10,738 nt of DNA from Actinobacteria bacterium UBA2541 (GTDB taxonomy: Bacteria; Actinomycetota; Actinomycetes; Nanopelagicales; Nanopelagicaceae), in NCBI GenBank assembly GCA_002340925.1, contig DDMR01000065.1, positions 15,706 to 26,443 on the forward strand, given 5' to 3'. The notes below the pieces were generated by a model. That model was not told where the DNA came from, made no database searches, and saw only the letters and a list, made by a program, of their open reading frames with translations. Both the position numbers and the translations under genes were made by a program. This document shows, one piece after another, positions 1 to 6,735 of this stretch (positions are counted from its first letter, which is position 1; every line of letters begins with the position of its first letter).

Positions 1-212
1 CGGGCCTGAATTTCTTTAACTCCAAAAGTTGGGCGCTCATCAACTGGAGCAACTGAAACCAACCTTGGTTGAGTAAGAGCAGTTTTTAAGTTCTCGGTGA
101 TCGGCAATGAAAATTTCGCACCTGACGCATCAGTTAATTCAATTGCTGAGCCATCTGTAGTTCGGCCGACAAGGACTAGCTCGGCTGACTTATCGCTCTT
201 TTCATCACTCAC
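1..212 (-). CDS. sepH: Septation protein SepH (DUF3071), N-terminal part, cut by window edge
   Basis: SepH is an actinobacterial cell-division protein that binds FtsZ and promotes its assembly at septa. Only about 70 residues are visible. After a polar 10-residue leader (VSDEKSDKSA), the segment ELVLVGRTTDGSAIELTDAS, then FSLPITENLKTAL and a region ending GVKEIQAR, matches the family's N-terminal pattern: two short beta strands, 'LPI.E.L..A', then 'RP...IQAR'. The start is GTG at 210-212. Translating further upstream on this strand gives no nearby start codon in frame. The gene runs off the left edge, so the helix-turn-helix and the C-terminal FtsZ-binding part cannot be checked. It is divergent from the inositol monophosphatase gene with only 32 bp between starts. 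I see no good Shine-Dalgarno sequence, and a possible extended -10 lies just upstream, so the mRNA may be leaderless (inference). Confidence 0.8.
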   Translation of the reverse strand, partial: MSDEKSDKSAELVLVGRTTDGSAIELTDASGAKFSLPITENLKTALTQPRLVSVAPVDERPTFGVKEIQA

Positions 213-219
213 GGGCGTA

Positions 220-230
220 ACTCTGCCACA
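220..230 (-). promoter_or_regulatory. Possible extended -10 promoter for sepH
   Basis: On the minus strand this reads TGTGGCAGAGT, a TG-containing extended -10 followed by CAGAGT. If used, transcription would begin 0-1 nt before the GTG of sepH, giving a leaderless or near-leaderless mRNA. It closely resembles TGTGGCAAGAT upstream of rplS in this same window. No convincing -35 is seen. Confidence 0.3.
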
Positions 231-244
231 AGGGGTGAGAAAAA

Positions 245-1048
245 GTGGGTAGCAACGAGTGGTTAAATTCTCCTGTGAATAGCGAAACTAAAGCCGAACT
301 CCTGGAACTAGCTCTTGGAATCGCTAAATCAGCGGGCGATTTGTTGATGGCCAGGCCAGATGTTTTCGATCTCGAAACTAAGTCAACTGCAATCGATTTT
401 GCAACCCAGATGGATACCGCAAGTGAAAAATTGATTGTCTCTAAAATTTTAGAGTCCCGCCCTGATGATGGAATTATTGGCGAAGAAGGTTCATCGATAC
501 CATCAAAATCTGGAGTTACCTGGGTAATCGATCCGTTGGATGGCACTGTTAATTACTTCTACGGAATTGCCGGCTGGAATGTCAGCATTGCAGCAAAAGA
601 TAGCGAGGGCGTTCAAGTAGGCGTGGTTTATGCACCATCAATTAATTCACTTTGGGCCGCAACTAAAGGCGGCGGCGCAACTTGCAATGGCAAGAAAATA
701 ATGTGCAACGAACCGGTCGAATTCAATCGTGCGCTGATTGCAACTGGTTTTTCCTATGATGTTGCAGACCGTGCGGGCCAAGCAAAGTTAGTTTCGAAAT
801 TACTTCTTGAAATTCGCGACCTTCGTCGGATTGGTGCAGGCGCTGCTGATTTATGTTTAGTCGCAACCGGAAGACTCGATGCCTTTTATGAAATGGGATT
901 AAATGAATGGGATCTGGCTGCTGGTGGGTTGATTGCAACCGAATCTGGGGCGCTGGTTACGGGCCGAAATGGCGGGCCAGCAGGCAAGGAGATGGTCATT
1001 GCAGCAGGACCACATCTGCACGCAAGGCTGGTCTCCGAGATCGGTTAG
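245..1048 (+). CDS. suhB: Inositol monophosphatase family protein
   Basis: This is a Mg2+-dependent sugar-phosphate phosphatase of the FIG superfamily. Typical members hydrolyse inositol-1-phosphate; relatives act on histidinol phosphate or PAP, so the exact substrate is unproven. All metal-site motifs are present in 267 aa, the normal length: GEE at 79-81, WVIDPLDGTVNY at 93-104 (D96 and D99 bind metal), GAGAADLCLVATGRLDAFYE around 197-216, and WDLAAG at 222-227 with D223. The first metal-site region reads ETKSTAIDFATQMD at 44-57. The start is GTG, preceded by GGGGTGAG at 232-239 with suitable spacing. The gene is divergent from sepH, and the stop is 72 bp before rplS, where a promoter candidate lies, so it is probably a separate unit from the ribosomal gene. 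In actinobacteria the product can supply inositol for phosphatidylinositol or mycothiol-type pathways (family knowledge, not shown here). Confidence 0.88.
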   Translation: MGSNEWLNSPVNSETKAELLELALGIAKSAGDLLMARPDVFDLETKSTAIDFATQMDTASEKLIVSKILESRPDDGIIGEEGSSIPSKSGVTWVIDPLDGTVNYFYGIAGWNVSIAAKDSEGVQVGVVYAPSINSLWAATKGGGATCNGKKIMCNEPVEFNRALIATGFSYDVADRAGQAKLVSKLLLEIRDLRRIGAGAADLCLVATGRLDAFYEMGLNEWDLAAGGLIATESGALVTGRNGGPAGKEMVIAAGPHLHARLVSEIG

Positions 1049-1059
1049 AAGCAGGCGAA

Positions 1060-1089
1060 TTGGTCGGATAGGGGTGGCTGTGGCAAGAT
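1060..1089 (+). promoter_or_regulatory. Candidate promoter for rplS
   Basis: A TTGGTC -35-like hexamer (1060-1065) lies 18 bp before CAAGAT (1084-1089), which is preceded by TGTGG, making an extended -10. Transcription would start near 1096, leaving a leader of about 25 nt that holds the AAAAGGAAA ribosome site (about 1108-1116) ahead of the ATG at 1121. The position in a 72-bp gap directly before an abundantly expressed ribosomal gene supports it. Confidence 0.45.
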
Positions 1090-1120
1090 ACGGCTTCTGT
1101 CCTAAAGAAAAGGAAATGCC

Positions 1121-1678
1121 ATGAACGTGTTAGACGCGGTAGATGCCGCATCACTTCGCTCCGATGTTCCGACCTTCCGTTCTGGAGACGAAATCAAGAT
1201 TCACGTTCGTGTTATCGAAGGTAACAAGAGCCGTATCCAGGTTTTCCAAGGACTAATTATTCGTCGCCAAGGTTCAGGCGTCCGCGAGACTTTCACAATC
1301 CGCAAGCTTTCTTACGGTGTCGGAGTAGAGCGCACATTCCCAATCCACACTCCTGTTATTGAAAAGTATGAAATGGTCCGTCGCGGAGATGTCCGTCGCG
1401 CCAAGCTTTATTACCTACGCGAACTTCGCGGTAAGGCTTCAAAGATCAAAGAGCGTCGTGGCGTCGGCGGCGAGTTCATTGTTGAAGAGACTGTTTCAGC
1501 AGCGCCAGTCGTGGCAGCAGCAGCCGTAGTTGCGGCCGCAGCAGTAACTGCAGCAGATGTAGCGACTGTTGAAGTTATTGAAACAACAGTTGTTGAAACT
1601 GTTGAAGTAATTGAAACACCAGCCGCAGAAGTAGTCGAAACTGCCGAAGCTGTTGTTGAAACTACTCCAGAAGCGTAA
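1121..1678 (+). CDS. rplS: 50S ribosomal protein L19 with long acidic C-terminal tail
   Basis: L19 sits at the 30S-50S interface of the ribosome. Residues 1-113 are a complete, highly conserved actinobacterial L19: the N-terminal [10 protein letters not shown] region, [20 protein letters not shown] around 38-56, [17 protein letters not shown] at 66-82, and [19 protein letters not shown] at 87-105, ending KIKERR at 108-113. The family normally stops near 115 residues. Here an in-frame extension continues to 185. Residues 121-185 are almost only Ala, Val, Glu and Thr, with 13 acidic residues and no Lys or Arg; an Ala/Val block (about 127-145) is followed by a V-E-T repeat region with an 11-residue period. 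ATG at 1121 has AAGGAAA just upstream. lepB follows after 26 bp. In most actinobacteria rplS follows rpsP-rimM-trmD; here a phosphatase gene is upstream instead. Confidence 0.97.
   Translation: MNVLDAVDAASLRSDVPTFRSGDEIKIHVRVIEGNKSRIQVFQGLIIRRQGSGVRETFTIRKLSYGVGVERTFPIHTPVIEKYEMVRRGDVRRAKLYYLRELRGKASKIKERRGVGGEFIVEETVSAAPVVAAAAVVAAAAVTAADVATVEVIETTVVETVEVIETPAAEVVETAEAVVETTPEA
1568..1618 (+). repeat. Near-identical tandem repeat inside the L19 tail
   Basis: Two 18-bp copies, 1568-1585 and 1601-1618, differ at one base (GTT versus GTA in the third codon) and start 33 bp apart, exactly 11 codons. Both encode VEVIET. Degenerate copies continue to the stop (AEVVET, AVVETT), so the tail seems to have grown by in-frame duplication. 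Confidence 0.8.
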
Positions 1679-1704
1679 ATAACTTTTAGGTGCGTTTAAT
1701 CTAA

Positions 1705-2388
1705 ATGCGCATACCAAAGAAGGGTTCGCTACTTCGCGAACTTCCAATAATCATCGTTTCGGCGCTAGTCGTATCAATAATCGTTAAAACCTTCTTCATT
1801 CACTTCTTCTTTATTCCATCTGGTTCAATGGAGAACACCCTTCAAGTCGGGGATCGAATTGCAGTCAACAAACTCGGAAGTTATTTCGGCGATGCAAAGC
1901 GCGGGGAAGTCGTCGTGTTTCGCGATCCTGCTGGTTGGCTCGGGACACCTGCAGCGAGCAGTGATCCAAAAATTATTCAAACTATAAAGAGCGGCCTGGT
2001 AACTGTTGGAGTCCTTCCAGATCCGGCAAAGCAATATTTGATAAAGCGTGTGATTGGTGTCGGCGGAGATACTGTTACATGTTGCGACAAAAAAGGTTAT
2101 CTAACGGTAAATGGCGTTTCAGTTTCAGAGCCATATATTTATACTGGCGATAAACCCAGTGATTCTGAATTTAGTGTGACTGTTCCAAAGGGTTTTGTCT
2201 GGGTTATGGGAGATCACCGCGGAGCAAGTGCTGATTCAAGATTCCATACTGATGACATTCACAAAGGAATGGTTCCATTATCTTCAATTGTGGGCCGCGC
2301 AACCGTTGTTGTCTGGCCATTTAATCATCTAAAATTCTTAAGCACTGGCAGCGAATTATCTAAGGTTGCTATTAATAATTCGAAGTAA
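1705..2388 (+). CDS. lepB: Signal peptidase I
   Basis: This is a membrane-bound serine protease that removes signal peptides from Sec- and Tat-exported proteins at the outer face of the cytoplasmic membrane. It has 227 aa, with a short basic N-terminus (MRIPKKGS), one transmembrane helix at about 13-36, then the catalytic serine motif PSGSMENTL (S41). The general-base lysine is K114 in YLIKRVIGVGGD (111-122), and the C-terminal box is GDHRGASADSR at 169-179, equivalent to the family's GDNRxxSxDSR with His for Asn. A Cys pair (126-127) and a loop at about 75-105 are insertions relative to minimal forms. ATG 1705 has only a weak TTTAGG ribosome site 12 nt or more upstream, which suggests partial dependence on rplS readthrough. 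The stop TAA overlaps the next ATG by one base (TAATG), so it is translationally coupled to rnhB. Confidence 0.95.
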   Translation: MRIPKKGSLLRELPIIIVSALVVSIIVKTFFIHFFFIPSGSMENTLQVGDRIAVNKLGSYFGDAKRGEVVVFRDPAGWLGTPAASSDPKIIQTIKSGLVTVGVLPDPAKQYLIKRVIGVGGDTVTCCDKKGYLTVNGVSVSEPYIYTGDKPSDSEFSVTVPKGFVWVMGDHRGASADSRFHTDDIHKGMVPLSSIVGRATVVVWPFNHLKFLSTGSELSKVAINNSK

Positions 2389-2996
2389 TGAGACATATTG
2401 AATCAACGCTAATCGCATCTGGAATTAAGCGGATTGCTGGTGTTGATGAAGCGGGGCGTGGACCATGTGCCGGACCTCTTGTAGTAGCTGCCGTAATTCT
2501 GAAAGATCCATTTGCAGCAGAACTTTCCGAAGTCCGAGATTCGAAGGAATTATCTGAAGCGCCTCGCGAAAAGCTTTTTGATGTAGTCATAGAACAAGCG
2601 CTGAGCTATTCGATAATCGAAATCTCGGTCGAAGAGATTGATAGATTCGGACTTCATAAATCGAATCTTGAGGGCATGCGCCGAGCAATCAATTCACTTG
2701 ATGCAGTTCCGGAATATGTCTTAACCGACGGTTATGCGATTGAAGGCCTGGCAATTCCAAACTTAGCTGTTTGGAAGGGTGATCAAGTCGCAGTTTCAAT
2801 TAGCGCGGCATCGATTCTGGCTAAGGTCTATCGTGATCGCGAAATGGTAAAGCTAGATTCAAGATATCCGGGATATGGCCTGGCAAAACATAAGGGTTAT
2901 ATAACAGCGGCACATACAAAGGCTTTAGGGGAACTTGGCGTTACAGATATTCACCGCAAGTCTTTTGCCAATATAGCTGCGCTTATTAACAGTTAG
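2388..2996 (+). CDS. rnhB: Ribonuclease HII
   Basis: RNase HII cuts RNA in RNA-DNA hybrids and at single ribonucleotides embedded in DNA, which starts ribonucleotide excision repair. The 202-aa protein carries the full acidic active site: D20 and E21 in GVDEAGRGPCAGPLV (18-32), D114 in TDGYAIEG, and D132 in KGDQ just before ISAASILAKVYRDREM (138-153). The HKGYITAAH segment (168-176) is also typical. It starts at ATG 2388, overlapping the lepB stop by one base. Many actinobacteria have a small DUF2469 gene next to rnhB; it is absent here, and yraN begins after 66 bp. Confidence 0.95.
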   Translation: MRHIESTLIASGIKRIAGVDEAGRGPCAGPLVVAAVILKDPFAAELSEVRDSKELSEAPREKLFDVVIEQALSYSIIEISVEEIDRFGLHKSNLEGMRRAINSLDAVPEYVLTDGYAIEGLAIPNLAVWKGDQVAVSISAASILAKVYRDREMVKLDSRYPGYGLAKHKGYITAAHTKALGELGVTDIHRKSFANIAALINS

Positions 2997-3029
2997 CAAA
3001 GTCCCACAAGTTAACAAATAGGAAAGTTT

Positions 3030-3061
3030 GGAAGCGGGCAACTCGCTTAATCTCTGCTTCC
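3030..3061 (+). other. Possible stem-loop between rnhB and yraN
   Basis: Two nested pairings are possible: an outer GGAAGC (3030-3035) with GCTTCC (3056-3061), or an inner AAGCG (3032-3036) with CGCTT (3044-3048) around a 7-nt loop. They share bases and so are mutually exclusive. The outer pairing ends one base before the yraN ATG. No U-run follows, so it is not a clear terminator. Its function is unknown and chance is possible. Confidence 0.3.
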
Positions 3062-3062
3062 T

Positions 3063-3422
3063 ATGGGGACTAAACAATTAATAGGTGAACTCGGTGAAGA
3101 TTTTGTTGCAAAGTATTTGCTTTCAAGGAACTACGAAATCCTGGATAGAAATTGGCGGATTCGTGAAGGCGAAATAGATCTAGTTGCCATTTCAGAGCAC
3201 GGGGTGGTCGTATTTGTAGAAGTAAAGACCAGAACTAATTCTGCATTTGGACATCCCTTAGAAGCAATTACTCGTGATAAGGCTTATCGGTTACAGCGAC
3301 TGGCCTTGGCCTGGTTAACAGTTCATCACAGGTGGGGATTTGAATATCGAATCGATGCTGCTGGAGTATTGATTTCCAAAGGTGAAAAATTTGAAATTGA
3401 TTATCGAATTGCTGTTCTCTGA
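3063..3422 (+). CDS. yraN: YraN family (UPF0102) endonuclease-like protein
   Basis: This is a small PD-(D/E)xK nuclease-fold protein found next to comM and dprA across bacteria; its biochemical role is not settled, and a DNA recombination or uptake role is inferred from context. The 119-aa protein shows the family layout: GELGEDFVAKYLLSRNYEIL at 8-27, RNWRIREGEIDLVA at 29-42 with D39, then FVEVKTR at 51-57 (E53 and K55 are the expected active-site pair), and a C-terminal K-x-RLQRLALAWL helix (73-85). An in-frame TAA at 3048-3050 fixes ATG 3063 as the first possible ATG, GTG or TTG start. No Shine-Dalgarno precedes it, and TAATCT at 3048-3053 could be a -10 giving a nearly leaderless message (low confidence). 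The stop TGA shares one base with the comM ATG. Confidence 0.88.
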   Translation: MGTKQLIGELGEDFVAKYLLSRNYEILDRNWRIREGEIDLVAISEHGVVVFVEVKTRTNSAFGHPLEAITRDKAYRLQRLALAWLTVHHRWGFEYRIDAAGVLISKGEKFEIDYRIAVL

Positions 3423-4945
3423 TGTCACTTGCACTCACATCTACTGTTTCGTTGACAGGTCTAATCGGCAATCTAATTGATGTCGAAGTAGATATCTCAG
3501 ATGGGCTTCCAGGTTACATACTTTTGGGTCTACCTGATGCAGCTCTAAACGAATCTAAAGATCGGGTTCGAGCTGCCCTTGTTAACAGTGGAGAGACTTG
3601 GCCAAATAAGAAAGTTACGGTCTCACTTTCGCCAGCTTGGTTACCGAAGAGCGGCTCAGCCTTCGATCTCCCAATCGCCCTAACTCTGCTCATGGCACAA
3701 GGGTTAGTTCCTAAAGACGAACCAGGAACTTGCATCTACTTAGGCGAACTTGCCCTGGATGGTCAGCTCCGAAGTGTGAGGGGCGTATTGCCAGCAGTTT
3801 TAGCAGCGAAAAAGTTTGGTTTCACTAAAGCCTTGGTTCCATTTAATAACTATGCCGAAGCAAAGTGTGTTTCAGGAATCGAAATCATCGCCATAAATTC
3901 ATTAGTAGATGCGCTTAAATATTTAAGGCTTGGCGAAATTTCAGTTTCACCAGATCCATTCATCTCAAATGAGAATGAGAACTATTTGGATCTATGTGAT
4001 GTAGCTGGGCAAGTAGGTGCGCGAAGAGCCTTGGAAGTTGCTGCGATTGGCGGACATCATCTACTTTTTATTGGACCACCTGGCACCGGAAAGACAATGC
4101 TTGCTGAAAGAATTCCTTCGATTCTGCCGCCACTAACTGAAGATTCAATTTTGGAAGTCACTGCAATACATTCGATCGCAGGAACACTTTTGGATCGAGA
4201 ATTACTTTCTAAGCTTCCCCCTTTCGTAGCACCACATCACACAACTACAGCGCCCGCAATGATTGGTGGAGGTGCACATGCAATTCGCCCCGGCGCAACT
4301 TCCCTTGCACATCAAGGTGTTCTATTTATCGACGAAGCACCTGAATGTGCGCGCGGCGTATTGGATTCACTTCGCCAGCCCCTCGAATCTGGAAATGTAA
4401 CTATTTCTAGAGCTGTTGGATCAGTTACTTATCCCGCAAGATTTATGTTGGTCCTTGCAGCAAATCCTTGCCCATGTGGACGCTTCAGCGGTCGAGGTCG
4501 AAGCTGCACCTGTACTCAAGTGGCAATTCGAAGGTATCTACAGCGTTTGTCGGGCCCGCTTCTTGATCGTATTGATATTCGAGTCTTTGTTGATTCTCCA
4601 AGTCGACTTGAAATGGCCAGTGACGAACTAGGGGAGTCCAGTGCGGTTGTCCGACAACGCGTAATTGCAGCCCGCGCAATCTCGAAGGATCGATTCGCAG
4701 ATTGTTTATGGAAATTGAATTCTCAGATTCCGCCAAGTGAATTGCGCAAGAGATTTCGGGCCGAAAAACTAGGAATGAATTTTCTACATACCGAACTTGA
4801 TAATGAGCGGCTTAGTGCACGTGGCTTTCATAAAGTGCTTCGCATAGCTTGGAGCATCGCTGATGCAAATGGTCATTCGATTCCTAGTCGTGATGATGTC
4901 GAGTCCGCTTTTCGATTGCGCGAAGGAATGGAGATATTGGCTTGA
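3422..4945 (+). CDS. comM: ComM / Mg-chelatase-like AAA+ ATPase
   Basis: ComM is a hexameric AAA+ branch-migration helicase that extends recombination intermediates during natural transformation; older annotations call it a magnesium chelatase. The 507-aa protein is the usual full length. The N-terminal ComM domain (about 1-165) includes VDISDGLPGYILLGLPDAAL at 23-42, with ESKDRVRAAL after it. Then come Walker A GPPGTGKT at 218-225, HHTTT with GGGAHAIRPG (272-291), Walker B VLFIDEAPE at 300-308, and a cysteine cluster CPCG...SCTCT (350-365) that may bind zinc. GPLLDRIDI (378-386) provides the arginine region, and a C-terminal Mg_chelatase_C helical domain includes LSARGFHKVLRIAWSIAD. The start ATG overlaps the yraN stop (TGATG), and the gene ends at TGA 4943-4945 inside the dprA start. 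Position between yraN and dprA is the classic arrangement. Confidence 0.95.
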   Translation: MSLALTSTVSLTGLIGNLIDVEVDISDGLPGYILLGLPDAALNESKDRVRAALVNSGETWPNKKVTVSLSPAWLPKSGSAFDLPIALTLLMAQGLVPKDEPGTCIYLGELALDGQLRSVRGVLPAVLAAKKFGFTKALVPFNNYAEAKCVSGIEIIAINSLVDALKYLRLGEISVSPDPFISNENENYLDLCDVAGQVGARRALEVAAIGGHHLLFIGPPGTGKTMLAERIPSILPPLTEDSILEVTAIHSIAGTLLDRELLSKLPPFVAPHHTTTAPAMIGGGAHAIRPGATSLAHQGVLFIDEAPECARGVLDSLRQPLESGNVTISRAVGSVTYPARFMLVLAANPCPCGRFSGRGRSCTCTQVAIRRYLQRLSGPLLDRIDIRVFVDSPSRLEMASDELGESSAVVRQRVIAARAISKDRFADCLWKLNSQIPPSELRKRFRAEKLGMNFLHTELDNERLSARGFHKVLRIAWSIADANGHSIPSRDDVESAFRLREGMEILA

Positions 4946-5808
4946 GCGTATTACTAGCACGAGCGCAATTATTTGTGGCAATCGAAGGTGGATCGGTCCC
5001 ATGGAATGAGGAGATTTTAAAGTTAGGTCCAATTGAAGTTCGAGATCGACTCTGCGCAGGAGGTTATAAAACTGCAAGCAAAGCGACCGAACGAATTAAT
5101 CAGACCACCGGTGAAGAAGTCTTAGCTCAGATAACAAATGCAGGAGCATTCATTCTTACTCCCGAAGATGTGGATTGGCCGCAATCTTTAAATGATTTAG
5201 CGGCTCCGCCAATTGCTCTACTTATCAAGGGGCAGCGCGAAAATTTAACTCGCCTAGAGAACTCAATCTCAATTGTAGGAACCAGAAACCCAACTTCTTA
5301 TGGCGCACGAATTGCTGGTGATTTTGGAGTAGGGGTAGCAGATCATGAATGGGCTGTTGTAAGTGGCGGTGCAATCGGAATCGATGCAGCTGCACATAAA
5401 GGTTGTCTGGTCGGCGAAGGAATTACGGTTGCAATACTTGGTGGGGGATTTAACAAGAATTATCCGGCAACACACGAAAGGCTATTTGCCGAGATCTGCG
5501 AAAGTGGAATTCTGATTTCTGAAGTTATGCCTGATGTGCCTGCAATCCCGCATCGCTTTTTAACGCGCAATAGATTGATAGCTGGATTATCGAAGGCAAC
5601 CGTAGTAGTTGAAGCCGCATTTCGAAGCGGTTCACTTCGGACCGCACGCGATGCCGCAGAAATATTTAGACCAGTTATGGCAGTGCCTGGACCGATAACT
5701 GCGCCAACAAGCGAGGGCTGCCATCGACTTATTGTCGAACGCGTTGCGGAGTTAGTTACTTCAGTATCTGAAATTATGGAATTGGTGAAGCCTATAAACA
5801 TTAAGTGA
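4942..5808 (+). CDS. dprA: DNA-processing protein DprA
   Basis: DprA (Smf) protects incoming single-stranded DNA and loads RecA onto it during transformation. The 288-aa protein holds the Rossmann-like core: SIVGTRNPTSYG at 110-121, SGGAIGIDAAAH at 141-152, LGGGFNKNYP at 166-175, FLTRNRLIAGLS at 206-217, RSGSLRTARDAAE at 228-240 and AVPG at 247-250. The region before residue 100 is the poorly conserved helical N-terminus. It ends soon after the core, so the C-terminal winged-helix domain seen in longer homologues is missing or reduced. The start is TTG at 4942-4944, overlapping the comM TGA, with GGAG at 4930-4933 at good spacing. This unusual start and 4-nt overlap suggest low-level, coupled translation. 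era follows 12 bp after the stop in the same reading frame. Confidence 0.92.
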   Translation: MSVLLARAQLFVAIEGGSVPWNEEILKLGPIEVRDRLCAGGYKTASKATERINQTTGEEVLAQITNAGAFILTPEDVDWPQSLNDLAAPPIALLIKGQRENLTRLENSISIVGTRNPTSYGARIAGDFGVGVADHEWAVVSGGAIGIDAAAHKGCLVGEGITVAILGGGFNKNYPATHERLFAEICESGILISEVMPDVPAIPHRFLTRNRLIAGLSKATVVVEAAFRSGSLRTARDAAEIFRPVMAVPGPITAPTSEGCHRLIVERVAELVTSVSEIMELVKPINIK

Positions 5809-5820
5809 GAGAATTATGGC

Positions 5821-6735
5821 ATGAGTGTGGAACACAAAGCGGGCTTCGTAGCAATTATTGGGCGCCCAAATGTTGGTAAGTCCACTCTGGTAAATGCTTT
5901 AGTTGGTCGAAAAATAGTTATTACATCTAAGCATCCAAACACCACTCGAAATCCAATCCGCGGAATCATTTCAAAACCGGATTATCAAATGATTGTTGTT
6001 GATACCCCAGGGATACACAAGCCAAAGACGCTACTTGGGTCACGTCTTAATTCAATGGTCTCCGAGAATTTAGAGTCAGTAGATGCCGTTCTTATCTGTC
6101 TTCCAGCAGATGAAGAAATTGGCTTCGGAGATGAATACATTGCAAAGCAAGTATTAAATCAACGCCGTGTCTTTATTGCAGTTACAAAGACCGACAGCGT
6201 CAAACAAGAAGCGCTGCTAGCTAAGTTGATTGAAGTTGGCGAATTCGCAAAGCGAGTCGGATTGAGCGTTGCCGAAATAGTTCCAATCTCGGCCAAGAAT
6301 TTAGATCAGACTGAACTTCTGCTTAACTTGCTGGCTGAAAAATTACCGGTGTCGCCATCCTTATATCCAGAGGACATAACTACCGATCAGGCAGCAGAGA
6401 TGACAATTACTGAATTGATTCGGGAAGCTGCAATCGAGAATTTATATGAAGAAGTGCCACATTCAATCGTTGTAACAATAGATGAGATGGCAAAGCGCGA
6501 CGGTAAAGATTTCTTTGATATCCATGCAACTCTTCATGTCGAACGCGATAGCCAGAAGTCGATTGTGATCGGACCACAAGGTTCCAGATTGAAAGATATT
6601 GGAGTTAGAGCCCGAGGTTCAGTCGAAACATTTTTAGGTGCAAAAATCTTCTTAGGGCTGCATGTAAAGGTAAGTAAAGAATGGCAACGAGATGCCAAGG
6701 CACTTACAAAGCTTGGTTTTATTGAACGGAAGTAG
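5821..6735 (+). CDS. era: GTPase Era
   Basis: Era is an essential GTPase that binds the 3' end of 16S rRNA and helps mature the 30S subunit. The 304-aa protein has G1 GRPNVGKST at 14-22, G2 in NTTRNPIRG (40-48), G3 DTPG at 61-64, G4 TKTD at 122-125 (Thr replacing the usual Asn), and G5 SAK at 157-159. A C-terminal KH domain follows, with HVERDSQKSIVIGPQGSRLK (239-258) and the FLGAKIFLGLHVKV strand. Start ATG 5821 follows GAGAG (5807-5811) at 9 nt. A two-codon reading frame (ATG GCA TGA, 5816-5824) overlaps this start. In many actinobacteria era follows ybeY and a CBS-domain gene, so its place after dprA is a local rearrangement. Its last 17 bp overlap the end of the convergent transporter gene. 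Confidence 0.97.
   Translation: MSVEHKAGFVAIIGRPNVGKSTLVNALVGRKIVITSKHPNTTRNPIRGIISKPDYQMIVVDTPGIHKPKTLLGSRLNSMVSENLESVDAVLICLPADEEIGFGDEYIAKQVLNQRRVFIAVTKTDSVKQEALLAKLIEVGEFAKRVGLSVAEIVPISAKNLDQTELLLNLLAEKLPVSPSLYPEDITTDQAAEMTITELIREAAIENLYEEVPHSIVVTIDEMAKRDGKDFFDIHATLHVERDSQKSIVIGPQGSRLKDIGVRARGSVETFLGAKIFLGLHVKVSKEWQRDAKALTKLGFIERK

Noticed and set aside
205-546. 113-codon minus-strand frame opposite the phosphatase gene, continuing towards sepH
   Set aside because: It ends in a different frame from sepH, lies opposite a clear gene and has no family-like motifs.
933-1124. 63-codon plus-strand frame overlapping the end of the phosphatase gene and the rplS leader
   Set aside because: It lies mostly in another frame of the phosphatase gene, its product (MQPNLGRWLR...) resembles nothing, and it would cover the rplS promoter and ribosome site.
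1496-1747. 83-codon minus-strand Cys/Phe/Asn-rich frame opposite the L19 tail
   Set aside because: Its repetitive composition is the reverse complement of the V-E-T repeat, so it reflects the repeat rather than a gene.
5806-5823. dprA and era in the same frame, suggesting a TGA read-through DprA-Era fusion
   Set aside because: There is only one stop between them, but Era begins with its own ATG and a canonical N-terminus, and nothing suggests recoding.
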